Shown here piece after piece: positions 61,501 through 64,000 of a stretch of 64,000 nucleotides of DNA. The stretch lies in contig OX344762.1 in the NCBI GenBank assembly GCA_947034895.1, positions 73,588,981 through 73,652,980 of the forward strand, written 5' to 3'. Position 1 is the stretch's first letter, and each line of letters opens with the position of its first letter. Below the pieces are notes generated by a model. The model did no database searches. It was given only the letters and a program-made list of their open reading frames with translations, and was not told where the DNA came from. The stretch comes from Rhytidiadelphus loreus. Its lineage: Eukaryota > Streptophyta > Bryopsida > Hypnales > Hylocomiaceae. The translations under genes were made by a program, and so were the position numbers.

Positions 61501-63216
61501 CTTGAAGAAGAAGAAGAGCCCGAAGAGCCCAAAGAACTTAAAGAAGAACCACCGGTTGAAGGGGAAGAAGGGGTTGACAAACCCAAAGAATCTGAAGATA
61601 TGATCAAATTGAAAGAAAGGAAAAAAGCACATGCTAAAAAAGAAAAAGAAATGAAAAAAGAAATCAAAGCATTAACAAAATTGGGTAAAGGCTTTGAAAA
61701 AAGAAGGAAAAAAGCAATAGCCGCTCTTGAAAAGCTCACGGTGGATGTTGAAAAATATGAAAGGGCATTGTTTATTGCAAATGGAGTTGTGCAATATCTT
61801 AAAGAGCATATGGAAAATGCTTATAGTCTTATTGTTGAAAATAAAGTACGAGATCAATTTAGTCATTTTTATTTTTTGTAATGAATTGAATATGTGATTA
61901 TAAGATTATAATTTATTAATTATAAGTGATGTATTTATTAAAATTTAAAATATAGATGATCATTATTTTTCATTCAATAGATGATCATTATAAAAAAAGT
62001 TTACAAATGTAAATTTGCAATTCATGCAATTATATAATTCATGTAATGCATACAAATTTTTTATTTTTACATTGTATTATTATTATTATTATTTATTTTA
62101 TTTCTAAATAATAAAATATATCATTAATTATTGGATCATATTTCAAACTTATTAAGACATTTTATATATAACAATAAATCAAGCAATAAATGAAGTTGAA
62201 ATATATTAGTTACTATATACATCATTGTACTAATTCTATTGTATATCCTTGTAATAGTTTTCTGAACTAGATCAAATAAAACGATGGCCATATCCAAATA
62301 GACATATTCAAAGAATCTTAAAGGTATTGCATTATCCATAAGTAGACATTTGTAAAAAAAATATGCTAAATATAGTTTTAATATTTTTTAAAATAACACA
62401 TGTGTTGATTCAAATATATTGAATTTGAAATTTAGATTATACCAAATCTAATTGAAATTCATGTAATTGATTGAAATTTAAAAAATAAGTTCAAGTTAAT
62501 CAAAAATATATATATGATAATTTAATTTAATTATATTTAAAATGTAAAATATTTATATGCCTTTACTTTCTTTACTATACTAGGCATTATTGTATCTTCT
62601 TGGACATAAAAAAATAGTAATAGATGATTGGAATTCAGCACGTAAACTTTTCAACCAAGACCTCCTAGACAAGGTTAATACTTAATAGCTATATTTTTAA
62701 ATAAATGACAAAATGTAAAGTTATATTAGATAACTAATTAAATTTTAATCTTATTTTTTAATTGAAATAATCATTTCTACATTTATAATTTAATAAATTT
62801 TAGAATAAAATAGTTGATTTTGCATTGTAAACAATGTTAGTAGGTACTAAAAAACTATGATCCAGTAATAACAAATGACCCCAAACGATGGGAAGATGTT
62901 GATTCATATTTAATGGTAAATATATACAATTCAATTTTTTGTATAAAATATTGATTTCATAAAATAATTGAATCTAATAAAAAATTATCATACAATCAAA
63001 TAGTTAATTACTTTAAGTTACATTTATTTTTCATTACAAATCAACACATAACTTTGATGATGTAGTCAATGTTTTCAATATATGCTAAAATTTCACCTTT
63101 AATTATGATACAAAATTCAAATTATTCATCATTTAAAATATACAATGAATAACAAAATTGACAAAATGTAGGGATTAAAAGATGAGAAACTGCTTGAACA
63201 AGCATGCATAGGCTTT
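58514..63216 (+). CDS. DPY-30/GAF protein resembling radial spoke protein RSP2 (3' end not found)
   Basis: RSP2 of Chlamydomonas is a calmodulin-binding protein of the flagellar radial spoke with DPY-30 and GAF regions. Exons are 58514-58877, 59020-59109, 59234-59562, 59911-59983, 60085-60220, 60522-60942, 61219-61845, 62258-62323, 62584-62673, 62844-62915 and 63172-63216: 771 codons in frame, with no stop found before 64000. A DPY-30 type docking helix pair lies at residues 16-55 (NKPHDPIEYLSLWLHKY). GAF-like strands start near 95, are interrupted by a Glu/Pro-rich insert (about 139-221), and resume with LLYVSTTIPSH, GPVTFSLLIEGL, GGCPRVGAYFVVPMS, IALLCCDTLKSDS and NGRPFQQIELDFI. A charged coiled coil (about 395-465), a second acidic tract (472-615) and another coiled coil follow. 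The end (from about 680) resembles a dynein stalk tip. A Met 10 codons upstream (58484) is an alternative start. The joint before exon 6 is weakly supported. Confidence 0.75.
61018..61102 (+). repeat. Decayed duplicate of the exon 6 end in the RSP2-like gene
   Basis: Sequence aaagctagagctaaagcaaaatcagaaag... echoes the 3' part of exon 6 at about 60862-60950 (aaagctaaagctaaattagaaaggc...), including the following donor-like gtat and the tttactttat downstream. It encodes a similar Lys/Ala/Arg pattern in one frame, but that frame does not join the flanking exons, so it is most likely a dead exon copy within the intron. Confidence 0.6.
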
Positions 63217-64000
63217 GTAAGACATTTTTCGTTTTAACATTGAATATGATATATATAACACTATTTTTTAATATAACTAAAATTTATCCCCCCCAAGGAT
63301 AGGAATGTGTCAAAATTTTCAAAGTTGTAATGTATCATTAAATGCAATTTAGAAGAATAACTTCATCATGACTTTCAAACAAAAACTGTAAAATATGACC
63401 CAAAGACTATGTATACAATTGGATTTATTACTATGCTAATCAATATTTAACAATAGTGTTTGAAGCCAAAAATGAAAATTCCTTCTATAGTTCATTGTGC
63501 ATTGAATATTTATAATTTTGACTAGAATTCAAAATGTCACGCAATGATTATCATAATTCCTTGGAATTTTTTAGTTTGCTTATTTACTCAATTTGTATTT
63601 GAAGGGTCATTTTTTGAACTAGAAAAGTAACTTTTGAGGATAAACATATTTGTACCCGTTGAATTGTAAAGCATATACAAAGAAAAGTTTCAAAAATCTA
63701 TATTGAGCAAATGTAAGAGGATTAATAGAAGACTCTACAAACATTTAGATGAATGGAAAATAAAGATTTTGTGTGCTTGGGATATATTTGAGTTTGTTTG
63801 TTGTTCAAAATTTGTATTCTTCAATACTAAAAGGTGAAAAGCACATCAACTATATCCAATCCATCATAGACTTTGATACTTGCCATTTCTTCATATTTCT
63901 TAAAAAGTTTCAATTTGAAACATTTTTCAATTGAAACATAAAATCACTAACATTGAACAAAATAGTGATTAACTCTAATGCTCCTTACAAGCCAAAATGG
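63217..64000. other. Intron or 3' region of the RSP2-like gene
   Basis: A GT donor follows exon 63172-63216, but I cannot find the next exon in this AT-rich stretch. The gene probably continues beyond the window. Confidence 0.45.

Noticed and set aside
61131..61739. 202-codon Ser-rich minus-strand frame
   Set aside because: It is the antisense shadow of the Glu-rich exon of the RSP2-like gene.

Overview
The window looks like nuclear DNA of a land plant that still makes swimming, flagellated sperm (a bryophyte, lycophyte or fern; a moss is my best guess). Every confident gene is split by short GT-AG introns. Coding exons are GC-richer than the very AT-rich surroundings, and most of the remaining DNA is transposon debris and simple repeats. 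The flagellar clue is twofold: a centrin of the green-algal type that ends in KKTSLF, and a DPY-30/GAF protein resembling the radial-spoke protein RSP2. Flowering plants lack flagella. I cannot name the species.

Layout. 1-5.4 kb: a non-autonomous CACTA element (113-1902), an uninterrupted run of about 98 TAA units (3300-3592) and two adjacent small inverted-repeat elements. 5.5-14.4 kb: a decayed Ty1/copia retrotransposon with recognisable LTRs, interrupted by two foreign segments. 15.0-16.8 kb: centrin, 7 coding exons, + strand. 18-21.4 kb: a Harbinger-like foldback element, a 48-bp minisatellite, a piggyBac-like TTAA element and another small inverted-repeat element. 23.0-26.9 kb: THO3/TEX1, 11 exons, + strand. 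27.4-29.6 kb: tandem duplications and inverted repeats. 30.6-33.0 kb: mitochondrial FAD-dependent glycerol-3-phosphate dehydrogenase (SDP6 type), 2 exons, + strand. 34.2-34.7 kb: remnant of a plant haemoglobin gene, - strand. 35.3-38.0 kb: small DNA elements. 38.1-41.5 kb: Werner-type 3'-5' exonuclease, 6 exons, + strand. 42.4-46.6 kb: nested foldback and TTAA elements. 47.3-53.2 kb: an 18-exon PPR-SMR protein, - strand. 55.3-55.9 kb: a second, inverted copy of the TTAA element at 44.8 kb. 58.5-63.2 kb: the RSP2-like gene, + strand, running past what I can resolve.

The genes are ordinary eukaryotic neighbours and form no operon or single pathway: mRNA export (THO3), glycerol and lipid catabolism (SDP6), DNA end processing (WRN-type exonuclease), organelle RNA metabolism (PPR-SMR), and basal body or axoneme structure (centrin, RSP2-like).

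The most notable observations are several families of short elements with piggyBac hallmarks (TTAA target sites, termini starting CCC) in a plant genome; a haemoglobin remnant with one exon unrecognisable and a frameshift; and a DPY-30/GAF protein whose GAF domain is split by an acidic insert and whose C-terminus resembles the dynein microtubule-binding stalk. Exon boundaries were derived by hand from reading frame and splice signals, and no database search was possible.
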